DNA from: Pantoea sp. IMH | GTDB lineage: Bacteria; Pseudomonadota; Gammaproteobacteria; Enterobacterales; Enterobacteriaceae | Length of the DNA: 64,000 bases | NCBI RefSeq assembly: GCF_000599885.1 | Contig: NZ_JFGT01000002.1 | Span: 1,075,862 to 1,139,861, forward strand | Reading direction: 5' to 3' | Shown: positions 19,744 to 27,956 of the stretch, piece after piece | How the letters are laid out: the number at the start of each line of letters is the position of its first letter | How positions within the stretch are numbered: position 1 is the first letter of the stretch | Translations under genes and position numbers: made by a program | Notes under the pieces: generated by a model | Seen by the model: only the letters and a program-made list of their open reading frames with translations | Told to the model about the DNA's origin: nothing | Databases searched by the model: none

Positions 19744-19757
19744 TTGATATTTATCAA
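19744..19757. promoter_or_regulatory. Consensus FNR-type box upstream of the His-rich protein
   Basis: TTGAT-ATTT-ATCAA is an exact match to the FNR consensus TTGAT-N4-ATCAA and sits in a longer palindrome (ATTTTGAT...ATCAAAAT). It lies 17 bases after hemW and about 115 bases before the next start codon. The palindrome could instead be a weak hemW terminator, but it lacks GC pairs. Confidence 0.6.
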
Positions 19758-19871
19758 AATCACTATTCCGTTCAGACGTTAATGCCCGTTTTCTTATTGA
19801 CAGTAAATTGTGGGAGGCCGAATCTGGCCCGGCGATGGATATCGTTACTCACAATCGATAGGGAAATAGCA

Positions 19872-20246
19872 ATGACACAATCTGGACTGAAAGTGCTTTT
19901 CGCCGTACTGCTTTCTGCTGCAAGTCTGAGCGCCTGGGCCGGCGATGACCATCATGAACGCAGGCCGGAGATGGCGCATCACGGCAAGCATGACCGTAAA
20001 GACTCAGAGCTTCACAATCATAAGTCAGCGCACCGCAACAGGCATGCCAGTAAAGGCTCAGAACATTATCGCTTCGACAGGATAGTGAGTTCAGATCATC
20101 ATAACGAGCGCTCAGGGCATCATAACGAGAGTCATAAGCACGTGAAGAAACAGAGGGAGAGTGAACACCGCCAGGAGGCAAAACATCACGCGAAAGAAAA
20201 AGCGCATCCTTCAGCGCATAAAAAGCCTCATCACCAGGAGGCATGA
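19872..20246 (+). CDS. Small exported histidine/lysine-rich protein, function unknown
   Basis: A 124-residue protein that I do not recognise. Residues 1-23 are a signal peptide (MTQSGLKVLFAVLLSAASLSAWA) with cleavage likely after AWA. The mature 100 residues are extremely hydrophilic, with about 23 His plus many Lys, Arg, Glu and Ser, no cysteines and no hydrophobic segment. His pairs recur (DDHHE, MAHHG, SDHHN, SGHHN, KHHAK, KPHHQ). This suggests a disordered periplasmic protein that could bind metals, acid or polyanions; that is inference. The open frame extends 30 codons upstream, but ATG 19872 gives the clean signal peptide. A terminator follows and an FNR-type box lies upstream. Confidence 0.75.
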   Translation: MTQSGLKVLFAVLLSAASLSAWAGDDHHERRPEMAHHGKHDRKDSELHNHKSAHRNRHASKGSEHYRFDRIVSSDHHNERSGHHNESHKHVKKQRESEHRQEAKHHAKEKAHPSAHKKPHHQEA

Positions 20247-20253
20247 TATTCAG

Positions 20254-20282
20254 CAGGCTGCCGTAAGGCAGCCTGTTTTTTT
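20254..20282. terminator. Terminator shared by the His-rich gene and yggN
   Basis: CAGGCTGCC-GTAA-GGCAGCCTG forms a 9-bp stem with a 4-base loop followed by seven T's on the plus strand. It lies between convergent genes and directly abuts the yggN stop. Confidence 0.85.
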
Positions 20283-20991
20283 ATTTCAGTCCGGCAATCA
20301 GCGCCTTGCGCTGCGCTTCCAGCGTCGTCACCCGGTTGCACACCTCATGACCAAAGTTCTGAAAATCCTTTTCCTGGCTGCGCCATTCGGCCTGGATAGA
20401 CTGCTGTAGCCCGCCCAGATTGCCCATGATCGCCTGGAGCGGATTATCGCTGTTGCCGCCCTGCCTGCCCACTTCGTTAAGGCTGTCCTGCAATACGCCG
20501 CCCAATGCACTCTGAACCAGCTTTTCGCCATCCTGACGCACCTGGTCGATAGCCTGATGGTGGAAAGTGAGCCCGTCGCTGCGATGTTCAATAATACGGT
20601 TCATCTGCTGCTTAAGCTGGCCGTCCAGCGTGGTCAGCCGGCTACGCACGTTGCTGCTCTCACCCAGCTTCTGCACAATCACGCCGTCCAGCGCGACGCG
20701 CGCTTTCTCCAGACGCTGACGCGCGCCCTGATCGACCCAGGGTAAATCCCGGCGCAGCGAAGCCTGATAATTAATCGCCTGCTGACGGGTTGCGGTGTCC
20801 AGCGTGACCGCCTCTCCGTTACGCTGTACTTCGCCCGTTGGCGTAATGGTCAGATTGCCGCTGGCACCCACAACCTTCACGCTCTGAGGGGAAATAACAA
20901 CATCGTCCTGGGGGTTCACGCTGCACTGGTAGTCCGCCTGTGCCTGGCCTGCGGCCAGAAGTAACGCACCCACCATTATCGCTTTACGCAT
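20281..20991 (-). CDS. yggN: DUF2884 family exported protein YggN
   Basis: A 236-residue periplasmic protein of unknown function. Residues 1-19 are a signal peptide (MRKAIMVGALLLAAGQAQA). The mature part begins DYQCSVNPQDDVVIS and is rich in helical, polar segments in its second half (QQMNRIIEHRSDGLTFHHQA; QAEWRSQEKDFQNFGHEVC). It resembles E. coli YggN. The open frame extends 17 codons upstream, but ATG 20991 begins the signal peptide. It lies between the His-rich gene and yggL on the minus strand. Confidence 0.87.
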   Translation of the reverse strand: MRKAIMVGALLLAAGQAQADYQCSVNPQDDVVISPQSVKVVGASGNLTITPTGEVQRNGEAVTLDTATRQQAINYQASLRRDLPWVDQGARQRLEKARVALDGVIVQKLGESSNVRSRLTTLDGQLKQQMNRIIEHRSDGLTFHHQAIDQVRQDGEKLVQSALGGVLQDSLNEVGRQGGNSDNPLQAIMGNLGGLQQSIQAEWRSQEKDFQNFGHEVCNRVTTLEAQRKALIAGLK

Positions 20992-21087
20992 TTCACTCTC
21001 TCCTGAGATCGACAGGGCCACGCAAGCGTGGCCCTGATTCACTTTCTACCGGGCCTGCCGCGGTACTCAGCGACAGAAGATAAAAGT

Positions 21088-21414
21088 TTAGTCCCACCAG
21101 ACGTCAAAAAGTTCGGTCACCTGGATGTTGTTCAGCTTGCGATCTTCCAGCCATTTACGCACCAGTTCGCGATGCTCTTCGGTGCATTTACCGGTTTGCT
21201 GCAGGCAAATCAGCCCTTCCCACTGCAAATAGCCGCTGCCGTCAAAGGCCAGGCCGTTTGGATCGATCGCTTCGTTAATCAGCGCATCGACGGTGGAATC
21301 GATCGTCTCTTCGCTGGTGCCTTCCGGAAAAGAAAAGGCGACGGAGAAGCCCAGTTCCTGGAACTCATCGATGTGCATTTTTTTACGCAAACGACGACTG
21401 CGTTGGGTAGCCAT
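21088..21414 (-). CDS. yggL: YggL family 50S ribosome-associated protein
   Basis: A 108-residue cytosolic protein of the YggL (DUF469) family. It starts [20 protein letters not shown], continues through GFSVAFSFPEG and ends with VTELFDVWWD. E. coli YggL associates with the 50S subunit. The gene overlaps the trmB stop by one base, so the pair trmB-yggL is an operon, transcribed divergently from mutY. Confidence 0.92.
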   Translation of the reverse strand: MATQRSRRLRKKMHIDEFQELGFSVAFSFPEGTSEETIDSTVDALINEAIDPNGLAFDGSGYLQWEGLICLQQTGKCTEEHRELVRKWLEDRKLNNIQVTELFDVWWD

Positions 21415-22133
21415 TATTTAATCCTCTCAAACATCAGATCCCAAACACCGTGCCCTAAACGCTGGCCACGCTGCTCAAATTTTGTTAACGGTCGCGATTC
21501 AGGACGCGGCACGTAATCTTGTGTTGCTGACTGGTTCTTATAACCCGAAATCGAGCCCATGACTTCCAGCATATGCTCCGCGTAGGCTTCCCAGTCGGTC
21601 GCCATATGGAAAACGCCGCCCAGCTTCAGCTTGCGCATCACCAGCTCGGCAAAAGGCACCTGAACGATGCGACGCTTATTATGACGGGCTTTATGCCACG
21701 GATCGGGGAAGAAAAGCTGAACCATACGCAGCGAGTTATCCGGAATCATCTTTTCCAGTACCTCAACAGCATCGTGGCACATCACGCGAAGATTCTCCAC
21801 GCCAGCCTCATGTGCGCTTTGCAGACAGGCACCGACGCCCGGCGAATGCACTTCAATGCCGAGGAAATCCTGCTGCGGGTTCGCCTGCGCCATGGCGACC
21901 AGCGATGCGCCCATACCGAAACCAATCTCCAGCACCACCGGCGCCTCGCGCCCAAACAGGCCAGCCAGATCAACAGGCTCGGGCTGGTATTCCACGCCCA
22001 TGACCGGCCAGAGCGTCTCCAGCGCATGCTGCTGTCCTTTGGTCAGGCGGCCCTGACGACGTACGAAGCTGCGAATACGGCGCATTGCGCGACCATTTTC
22101 ATCAAACTCCGGAGAGATCACATCATTATTCAT
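21414..22133 (-). CDS. trmB: tRNA (guanine46-N7)-methyltransferase
   Basis: A 239-residue SAM-dependent methyltransferase that makes m7G46 in tRNA variable loops. The SAM-binding motif is [17 protein letters not shown]; the catalytic/tRNA region [20 protein letters not shown] is diagnostic, as is [15 protein letters not shown]. The N-terminal arm is arginine-rich ([17 protein letters not shown]). Length equals E. coli TrmB (239 aa). It is divergent from mutY, which starts about 150 bases away. Confidence 0.95.
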   Translation of the reverse strand: MNNDVISPEFDENGRAMRRIRSFVRRQGRLTKGQQHALETLWPVMGVEYQPEPVDLAGLFGREAPVVLEIGFGMGASLVAMAQANPQQDFLGIEVHSPGVGACLQSAHEAGVENLRVMCHDAVEVLEKMIPDNSLRMVQLFFPDPWHKARHNKRRIVQVPFAELVMRKLKLGGVFHMATDWEAYAEHMLEVMGSISGYKNQSATQDYVPRPESRPLTKFEQRGQRLGHGVWDLMFERIK

Positions 22134-22286
22134 GTTTCTGCCTGCTGGTCTGCAATATCTGGAAAACGGGCATTATGCAATGTTACAGCTGTTAAGCAAG
22201 CCCCGAAAACTTCCGGTTTACAGCATAGTTGGTCTGTGCTGGAATCCCAGCCTGATTTTTATTCTTCGGGAACTCTCTTGACCATG

Positions 22287-23375
22287 ATGCAAGCGCCGCC
22301 GTTCTCAAGCCAGGTCCTGGACTGGTATCAGCGCTACGGGCGTAAAACGCTGCCCTGGCAGCAGGAAAAAACGCCTTATAAAGTCTGGCTTTCCGAAGTG
22401 ATGCTGCAACAAACCCAGGTGACTACGGTTATCCCCTACTTTGAACGCTTTATGGCGCGCTTTCCTACGGTGACCGATCTGGCTGATGCGCCACTGGATG
22501 AAGTGCTGCATCTCTGGACCGGGCTGGGTTATTACGCACGGGCGCGCAACCTGCACAAAGCGGCTAAATGCGTTGCGGATAAGCATGGCGGAATTTTCCC
22601 GCAAACCTTCGAAGAGGTTGCCGACCTGCCGGGCATAGGACGCTCTACTGCGGGTGCCGTTCTCTCCCTCGCGCTGGGCAAACATTTCCCCATCCTGGAT
22701 GGCAACGTAAAGCGCGTGCTTGCCCGCTGCTATGCCGTGGAAGGCTGGCCGGGAAAAAAAGAGGTGGAAAACCGCCTGTGGCAGATCAGCGAAGCGGTAA
22801 CGCCCGCTGAAGGCGTCAGCCAGTTCAATCAGGCGATGATGGATCTGGGTGCCATGGTCTGTACACGCTCGAAGCCAAAATGTGAGATCTGTCCGCTATC
22901 GTCCCGCTGCATCGCCTATGCCAGCGGCAGCTGGGCCAGCTATCCAGGCAAAAAACCGAAACAGACGCTGCCTGTGCGCACCGGCTGGCTGCTGATGATG
23001 CAGAGAGAGAATCACGTCTGGCTGGAGCAGCGTCCTCCCGTCGGCCTGTGGGGCGGCCTGTTCTGTTTTCCACAGTTCGCCACTCAGCCCGAGCTGGAGC
23101 AGTGGCTGAACGAGAAGCGGCTCGACGCCGGTGCGCTGCAGCAGGGCATCGCCTTTCGCCATACCTTCAGCCATTTTCATCTCGATATCGTGCCAATGTG
23201 GCTACCGCTGCTTTCCGCCGGTGCGGCCATGGATGAAGGCGCCGGTCTCTGGTATAACTTAGCGCAACCACAGTCCGTCGGGCTGGCCGCCCCGGTGGAA
23301 CGCCTGTTACAGCAGCTGCGTCACCCGCAACAGAGCGCCCTGAGCATTGGCGCAACAGAAGAGGAAAAGTCATGA
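22287..23375 (+). CDS. mutY: A/G-specific adenine DNA glycosylase
   Basis: A 362-residue base-excision repair enzyme that removes adenine opposite 8-oxoguanine. It has the catalytic Glu in [12 protein letters not shown], the helix-hairpin-helix [18 protein letters not shown] with the catalytic Asp in [14 protein letters not shown], and the 4Fe-4S motif C-x6-C-x2-C-x5-C in [17 protein letters not shown]. The C-terminal NUDIX-like 8-oxoG recognition domain follows ([13 protein letters not shown]). The frame is open far upstream over trmB; ATG 22287 gives the family start ([18 protein letters not shown]). Its end overlaps yggX by 4 bases. Confidence 0.95.
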   Translation: MQAPPFSSQVLDWYQRYGRKTLPWQQEKTPYKVWLSEVMLQQTQVTTVIPYFERFMARFPTVTDLADAPLDEVLHLWTGLGYYARARNLHKAAKCVADKHGGIFPQTFEEVADLPGIGRSTAGAVLSLALGKHFPILDGNVKRVLARCYAVEGWPGKKEVENRLWQISEAVTPAEGVSQFNQAMMDLGAMVCTRSKPKCEICPLSSRCIAYASGSWASYPGKKPKQTLPVRTGWLLMMQRENHVWLEQRPPVGLWGGLFCFPQFATQPELEQWLNEKRLDAGALQQGIAFRHTFSHFHLDIVPMWLPLLSAGAAMDEGAGLWYNLAQPQSVGLAAPVERLLQQLRHPQQSALSIGATEEEKS

Positions 23376-23644
23376 GCAGAACCATTTTTTGCACGTTCCT
23401 GCAACGCGATGCTGAAGGACAGGATTTTCAGCTCTACCCGGGTGAACTGGGCAAGCGCATCTATAACGAGATTTCCAAAGAAGCCTGGGCACAGTGGATG
23501 AGCAAACAGACCATGCTGATCAATGAGAAGAAGCTCAGCATGATGAACCCGGAAGACCGGAAGCTGCTTGAGCAGGAGATGGTGAAATTCCTGTTCGAAG
23601 GCCATGATGTTCATATCGAAGGTTACACCCCGCCAGAAGAATAA
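23372..23644 (+). CDS. yggX: Fe(2+)-trafficking protein YggX
   Basis: A 90-residue cytosolic protein linked to iron trafficking and protection of Fe-S clusters under oxidative stress. It begins [20 protein letters not shown] with the conserved single Cys at position 7, and has [16 protein letters not shown] and [19 protein letters not shown]. The start overlaps the mutY stop (ATGA), so mutY-yggX are co-translated, a sensible pairing because MutY carries an Fe-S cluster. Confidence 0.96.
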   Translation: MSRTIFCTFLQRDAEGQDFQLYPGELGKRIYNEISKEAWAQWMSKQTMLINEKKLSMMNPEDRKLLEQEMVKFLFEGHDVHIEGYTPPEE

Positions 23645-23695
23645 TCGTTGGGCCTCCGGAATGAGGCCCTCTCAATTTGGGCGAAGCACGACACA

Positions 23696-24775
23696 ATGAA
23701 TAAGAAACTGATAGGCCTGCTGGTCATCGCGCCGCTGTTAATCTCCTGTTCCAGCAACAAAAAACCGCTCTTTCATGAGGAGTGGGTGAAAGACACCAAC
23801 GGCTTTGACATTTTGATGGGCCAGTTTGCCCACAATATCGAAAATATCTGGGGCATGAATGAAGTGCTGATCGCCGGCCCCAAAGATTATGTGAAGTACA
23901 GCGATCAGTACTTCACCCGTAGCCACATCAACTTTGATGCGGGTTCGATTACCATCGAGACCATAGCCGGAACTAACCCTACCGCCAGCCTGCGTCAGGC
24001 GATTATCACCACGCTGTTGATCGGTGAAGATCCGGGGAACGTCGATCTCTATTCGGATGCGAACGACATCCAGCTTGGCAAAGAGCCGCTGCTGTACGGC
24101 CAGGTGCTGGACAATACCGGTCAGCCGATCCGCTGGCAGGGCCGCGCGGCAAGCTTCGCCGACTATCTGATCCAGAATAAGCTCCAGCGGCGCACTTCAG
24201 GCCTGCATGTGATCTGGTCCGTCACTATCCCGATGGTGCCTAACCATCTGGACAAGCGAGCGCATAAATACCTGCCGATGGTACGCCAGGCGGCGGCGAG
24301 ATATGGCGTGGATCAGTCGCTGATCCTGGCGATCATGCAGATCGAGTCAAGCTTTAACCCCTATGCGGTCAGCCATGCCGATGCGCTTGGCCTGATGCAG
24401 GTCGTGCAGCACAGCGCGGGCGTGGATGTGTTCCGCATGAAAGGCAAATGGGGCAAGCCAAGCCGCAGTTATCTGCTGGATCCGGAAAATAATATCGATG
24501 CGGGTACGGCGTATCTGTCGCTGCTGCAGTCGAGCTATCTCGCCGGCATTACCGATCCAACCTCGCGCCGCTATGCGGTGATTACTGCCTATAACGGCGG
24601 GGCGGGCAGCGTGCTGAAGGTCTTCTCCAGCAACCGGAATAAGGCTTTTAACGTCATTAACGATCTGTCACCTTCTGAGGTTTATCAGACGCTGACGAAG
24701 AAACACCCTTCCGCGGAATCACGTCGCTACCTTTATAAGGTTAATACCGCACAGAAGAGCTATCACCGTTACTAA
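23696..24775 (+). CDS. mltC: Membrane-bound lytic murein transglycosylase C
   Basis: A 359-residue outer-membrane lipoprotein that cleaves peptidoglycan to 1,6-anhydro-muropeptides. The lipobox is LLISC within the first 18 residues after a short signal ([13 protein letters not shown]). The C-terminal SLT domain has the catalytic Glu in [17 protein letters not shown] followed by DALGLMQVV, and the [14 protein letters not shown] motif. ATG 23696 gives the lipoprotein start and matches E. coli MltC length (359 aa). Confidence 0.94.
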   Translation: MNKKLIGLLVIAPLLISCSSNKKPLFHEEWVKDTNGFDILMGQFAHNIENIWGMNEVLIAGPKDYVKYSDQYFTRSHINFDAGSITIETIAGTNPTASLRQAIITTLLIGEDPGNVDLYSDANDIQLGKEPLLYGQVLDNTGQPIRWQGRAASFADYLIQNKLQRRTSGLHVIWSVTIPMVPNHLDKRAHKYLPMVRQAAARYGVDQSLILAIMQIESSFNPYAVSHADALGLMQVVQHSAGVDVFRMKGKWGKPSRSYLLDPENNIDAGTAYLSLLQSSYLAGITDPTSRRYAVITAYNGGAGSVLKVFSSNRNKAFNVINDLSPSEVYQTLTKKHPSAESRRYLYKVNTAQKSYHRY

Positions 24776-24896
24776 AGCGATAAAACATCACCGGGGCAGG
24801 AAAACCAGATCACGCCAGGGATGGCGTTACCTGAACGTCGCCGTGGAAGCATTGCAGTAAGAGCCTGTCCGTTTTTCTTGCCCTCTGTTGCTCTAC

Positions 24897-24924
24897 CCGG
24901 CGGCAGAGTGAAGCCTGCCGCCGG
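24897..24924. other. Strong inverted repeat between convergent mltC and the TIM-barrel gene
   Basis: CCGGCGGCAG and CTGCCGCCGG form a perfect 10-bp GC-rich stem with an 8-base loop, 26 bases beyond the 3' end of the minus-strand gene. No T-run follows on either strand, so it is a hairpin of uncertain role, perhaps an mRNA 3' end. Confidence 0.5.
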
Positions 24925-24949
24925 AAAACATTGTTGACGCTGACAAAGA

Positions 24950-25777
24950 TTAACGCCGGATCGTTTTGAATTGCTTCGTTGTTTCAGTGAGGGCGATTTC
25001 GGAAGGGAGACGCTCCATTGAGCTTGCGCCATAAAAACCGTCACACTGCGGACAGTGGCTCAGGATGTACTCCGCATCCTGCGGACTGGCGATCGGCCCG
25101 CCGTGGCAGAGAACGATAACATCCTCACGTACCGCCTTCGCCGCCGCCGCCCAGGCATTGATTAACCCCACGCAATCCGCCAGCTTAAAGGCCGTTTCCG
25201 CACCAATATTGCCGCCGGTGGTCAGCCCCATATGCGGAACGATGATATCCGCGCCCGCCTCTGTCATTGCGACCGCGTCCTCCGCACTGAAGACGTAAGG
25301 GGTGGTCAGCAAATCTTTCTGGTGCGCCAGGCGAATCATCTCCACCTCCAGATCGTAACCCATGCCGGTTTCTTCCAGATTGGCGCGGAAATTCCCGTCA
25401 ATCAGGCCGACGGTCGGGAAGTTCTGCACGCCGGAAAAGCCCATCGCCTTCAGCTCATCGAGAAAACGATCGAACTGGCAAAACGGATCCGTACCGTTAA
25501 CGCCTGCCAGCACCGGCGTCTTACTGACGACGGGCAGCACTTCTCTGGCCATATCGACCACGATCTCGTTCGCATTGCCATAGGCAAGCAGCCCGGCCAG
25601 CGAGCCGCGTCCTGCCATCCGGTAGCGCCCTGAATTGTAAATGACGATCAGATCGATGCCGCCAGCCTCTTCGCATTTGGCGGAGAGTCCGGTGCCCGCG
25701 CCGCCGCCGATAATCGGTTCACGACGCGCAATCATTGCCTGAAATTTTTTCACTATTTCCTGACGGGTAAAAGCCAT
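24950..25777 (-). CDS. PEP-hydrolase-like TIM-barrel protein
   Basis: A 275-residue cytosolic protein of the phosphoenolpyruvate hydrolase-like (IGPS/PEP mutase-related) TIM-barrel family. Marks are [58 protein letters not shown] and VLCHGGPI. It starts 2 bases after the upstream UPF0261 gene, so the two are translationally linked. In tomato Tm-1 the same two domains form one polypeptide, with the UPF0261 domain first, which suggests they act together. The substrate is unknown and the hydrolase name rests on family annotation only. Confidence 0.82.
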   Translation of the reverse strand: MAFTRQEIVKKFQAMIARREPIIGGGAGTGLSAKCEEAGGIDLIVIYNSGRYRMAGRGSLAGLLAYGNANEIVVDMAREVLPVVSKTPVLAGVNGTDPFCQFDRFLDELKAMGFSGVQNFPTVGLIDGNFRANLEETGMGYDLEVEMIRLAHQKDLLTTPYVFSAEDAVAMTEAGADIIVPHMGLTTGGNIGAETAFKLADCVGLINAWAAAAKAVREDVIVLCHGGPIASPQDAEYILSHCPQCDGFYGASSMERLPSEIALTETTKQFKTIRR

Positions 25778-25779
25778 GC

Positions 25780-27003
25780 TCAGAACTCCTTCTCCGCAAG
25801 CGCCCGGAAGTGCTTCACCGCAGCTTCGGCGAATTGGGGATCGTTAATATTACAGGGCAGCCGGACAATTTTCCGGCGGTCCGTTTGCAGCAACTCTGCT
25901 TCAAGGGTGGTAATAAATGCCCGATCCGCTTCTGGCGACCAGAACGGCTGGCCTTCGCTGTCCAGCGCCGAAAATCCCTTTTCCGGGATCAGAAAGGTGA
26001 CATCACCTTCGCAGCGGTTGAGCCTGGCGGCTATCCACTGCGCCATAGCGACGTTTTCTTCCGGCGTGGTACGCATCAGCGTGACCTGAGCATTGTGATG
26101 ATAGAAGAGCCTGTCGGCATACTTCTCCGGCACGGTAGAGGCGTGGCCAAAGTTAACCATATCCAGCGCGCCGCAGGAGATTACGCAGGGGATGCGGGCT
26201 TTCGCCAGGGCTTCAAAGCGCGTGTCGTCGCAGGCAAGGACACCGCCAAACAGCAGGTCACACACTTCGGTAGTGGTCAGATCCAGCAGGCCGGAAAGCA
26301 TGCGGCTCTCCACCAGCTTCTCCATCGCGTTGCCGCCGCTGCCCGTGGCGTGGAAGACCAGACAGTCGTAATCCGCCTCCAGCGCAGCGCTGATCTGCTG
26401 AATACAGGGCGTGGTCACACCAAACATGGTCAGTCCCAGCGCGGGCTTATCTGAAAAATCTTCCTCTTGCTGGAAAAGTACCGCGCCAGCAATCTGGTTG
26501 GCCGCATTGCCGAGTACGCGGCGCGAGATGCGGTTAAGACCGGCGACGTCGGTAACGGAATAGACCATGCTGATATCACTGGCACCGATATACCCCGAAA
26601 TGTCACCAGAAGCCATCGTCGAGACCATCACTTTTGGCACCCCCACCGGCAGTGCCTGCATCGCCGGCGTAATCAACGCCGTGCCGCACGAGCCGCCCAG
26701 GCCAATCACGCCGAGAAGATCGCGCCGCTGACTGAGGAAAAGCTTAAACGCCAGCGCCATCGCGTCGATCGCTCTGCCCCGGTCGTCGCAGAAGACCGCG
26801 CCACGACCTTCAGGATGAAAGTCAGCGATCAGTTCCGGCGGAAAATCAGCGCCGGAGGGTCTGCCGGGCTGGGTTGAAAGATCAACCGTCACCACTTCAA
26901 CGCCCGTTTCCGCCACCGTTTCACTGATAAAAAACAGTTCCCGCGCTTTAGTATCTGCCGTTGCCACGGCGTAGATAAACCCTCTACCTGGACTCATAGT
27001 CAT
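25780..27003 (-). CDS. Tm-1-like ATP-binding domain protein (UPF0261)
   Basis: A 407-residue cytosolic protein of the UPF0261/Tm-1 N-terminal family, whose plant member binds ATP. Visible marks are [15 protein letters not shown] at the N-terminus, [49 protein letters not shown] and [13 protein letters not shown] 27003 is chosen: AGGG precedes it; a GTG just upstream and an ATG two codons later are alternatives. It is the first gene of a two-gene operon divergent from a TetR regulator. The biochemical role is not established in bacteria. Confidence 0.82.
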   Translation of the reverse strand: MTMSPGRGFIYAVATADTKARELFFISETVAETGVEVVTVDLSTQPGRPSGADFPPELIADFHPEGRGAVFCDDRGRAIDAMALAFKLFLSQRRDLLGVIGLGGSCGTALITPAMQALPVGVPKVMVSTMASGDISGYIGASDISMVYSVTDVAGLNRISRRVLGNAANQIAGAVLFQQEEDFSDKPALGLTMFGVTTPCIQQISAALEADYDCLVFHATGSGGNAMEKLVESRMLSGLLDLTTTEVCDLLFGGVLACDDTRFEALAKARIPCVISCGALDMVNFGHASTVPEKYADRLFYHHNAQVTLMRTTPEENVAMAQWIAARLNRCEGDVTFLIPEKGFSALDSEGQPFWSPEADRAFITTLEAELLQTDRRKIVRLPCNINDPQFAEAAVKHFRALAEKEF

Positions 27004-27282
27004 CACAACACCCTGTTATAAGACGCAATAAAGACTTGATTAAGCACAAGTAAAAAAGTTAATAACGTCGAAGTATCGCTTGCGCTCATCGCTTTGAGAT
27101 AACAGTATCACCTAAATCAATGGTAAATCAATTGAATGGAATGTGTGTCTCACAGGGAAGTTGGCTATGCTTACAGTTAAGTCCTGCTCGTCAGGTCATA
27201 CGGAAGCTGCGCGAGTTGACCATACTTCCGTCCGTCAATTGCTTGAATTTTAAGCCAAATTAACCGTAAAAATGAGGTTACT
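27004..27282. promoter_or_regulatory. Divergent promoter region, Tm-1-like operon / TetR gene
   Basis: A 279-base intergenic region. AAATCAA occurs twice (27114-27120 and 27125-27131) with an 11-base period, one helical turn, and is a possible site for the adjacent TetR-type regulator. I see no other gene. Confidence 0.4.
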
Positions 27283-27921
27283 GTGGAGCAAAGGGATTCC
27301 GCTGGGGTGACAACACTGACCGCCACACGTGCGAGAACGCGTCGTTTACTGATTGAAACTGCAATGAAAATGTTCGACAGCGGCGCGTTCCCGTCGATTA
27401 CCGAGGTGGCGCATGAAGCACAGCTTTCCCGCGCAACGGCCTATCGCTATTTTCCGACCCAGAGCGCGCTGGTTTCCGCCATTGTGACGGAAACGCTCAG
27501 TCCGATTAAAAGCTGGCGGCCCACCCGCGAAGAGGTGGGAGAACGCATTGATGAGCTACTGACCTTTGCCTTTCCGCGTATGCTGGCACATGAAGGCACG
27601 CTGCGGGCGGCACTGCATCTCTCGCTGACCCAGTGGGCACAATCGCAAGCCACCGATAAACCGGAAAAAGAGAAGCTGGTGCGGGGAAACCGTAAAGCGC
27701 TGCTGCAACATGTCGTTGAACCGCTGAATGCCGAACTCCCGCCAGAGATGGTGCAGCGGGTGGTTCAGTCGCTTTCGCTGGTTTACGGTTCGGAGATCTT
27801 TCTGGTGATGAAAGATATCTGGGGCTGCGACAATGAACAGCTGGAGGACATTGGTAAATGGATTGCCAAAGCCATTGTCCGTCAGGCGCGTGAAGAAGCG
27901 GGTGTACTGCCTGCGCGCTAA
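27283..27921 (+). CDS. TetR family transcriptional regulator
   Basis: A 212-residue DNA-binding regulator. The N-terminal HTH covers roughly residues 16-65 (RTRRLLIETAMKMFDSGAFP; ITEVAHEAQLSRATAYRYFP; SALVSAIV), the TetR pattern. The C-terminal ligand domain is not diagnostic. It starts with GTG 27283, with GAGG about 8 bases upstream. Divergence from the Tm-1-like/TIM-barrel operon suggests it controls that operon and possibly itself. It is convergent with speC. Confidence 0.85.
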   Translation: MEQRDSAGVTTLTATRARTRRLLIETAMKMFDSGAFPSITEVAHEAQLSRATAYRYFPTQSALVSAIVTETLSPIKSWRPTREEVGERIDELLTFAFPRMLAHEGTLRAALHLSLTQWAQSQATDKPEKEKLVRGNRKALLQHVVEPLNAELPPEMVQRVVQSLSLVYGSEIFLVMKDIWGCDNEQLEDIGKWIAKAIVRQAREEAGVLPAR

Positions 27922-27956
27922 ATGGAGGAGCCGGCAGCGCCGGCTCAGGTTACTCA

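Noticed and set aside
19741..19760. hemW rho-independent terminator
   Set aside because: The stem is almost all A-T with no T-run; the FNR consensus explains the symmetry better.
21573..22286. Long N-terminal extension of MutY
   Set aside because: It is the reverse complement of trmB coding sequence; MutY family members start at ATG 22287.
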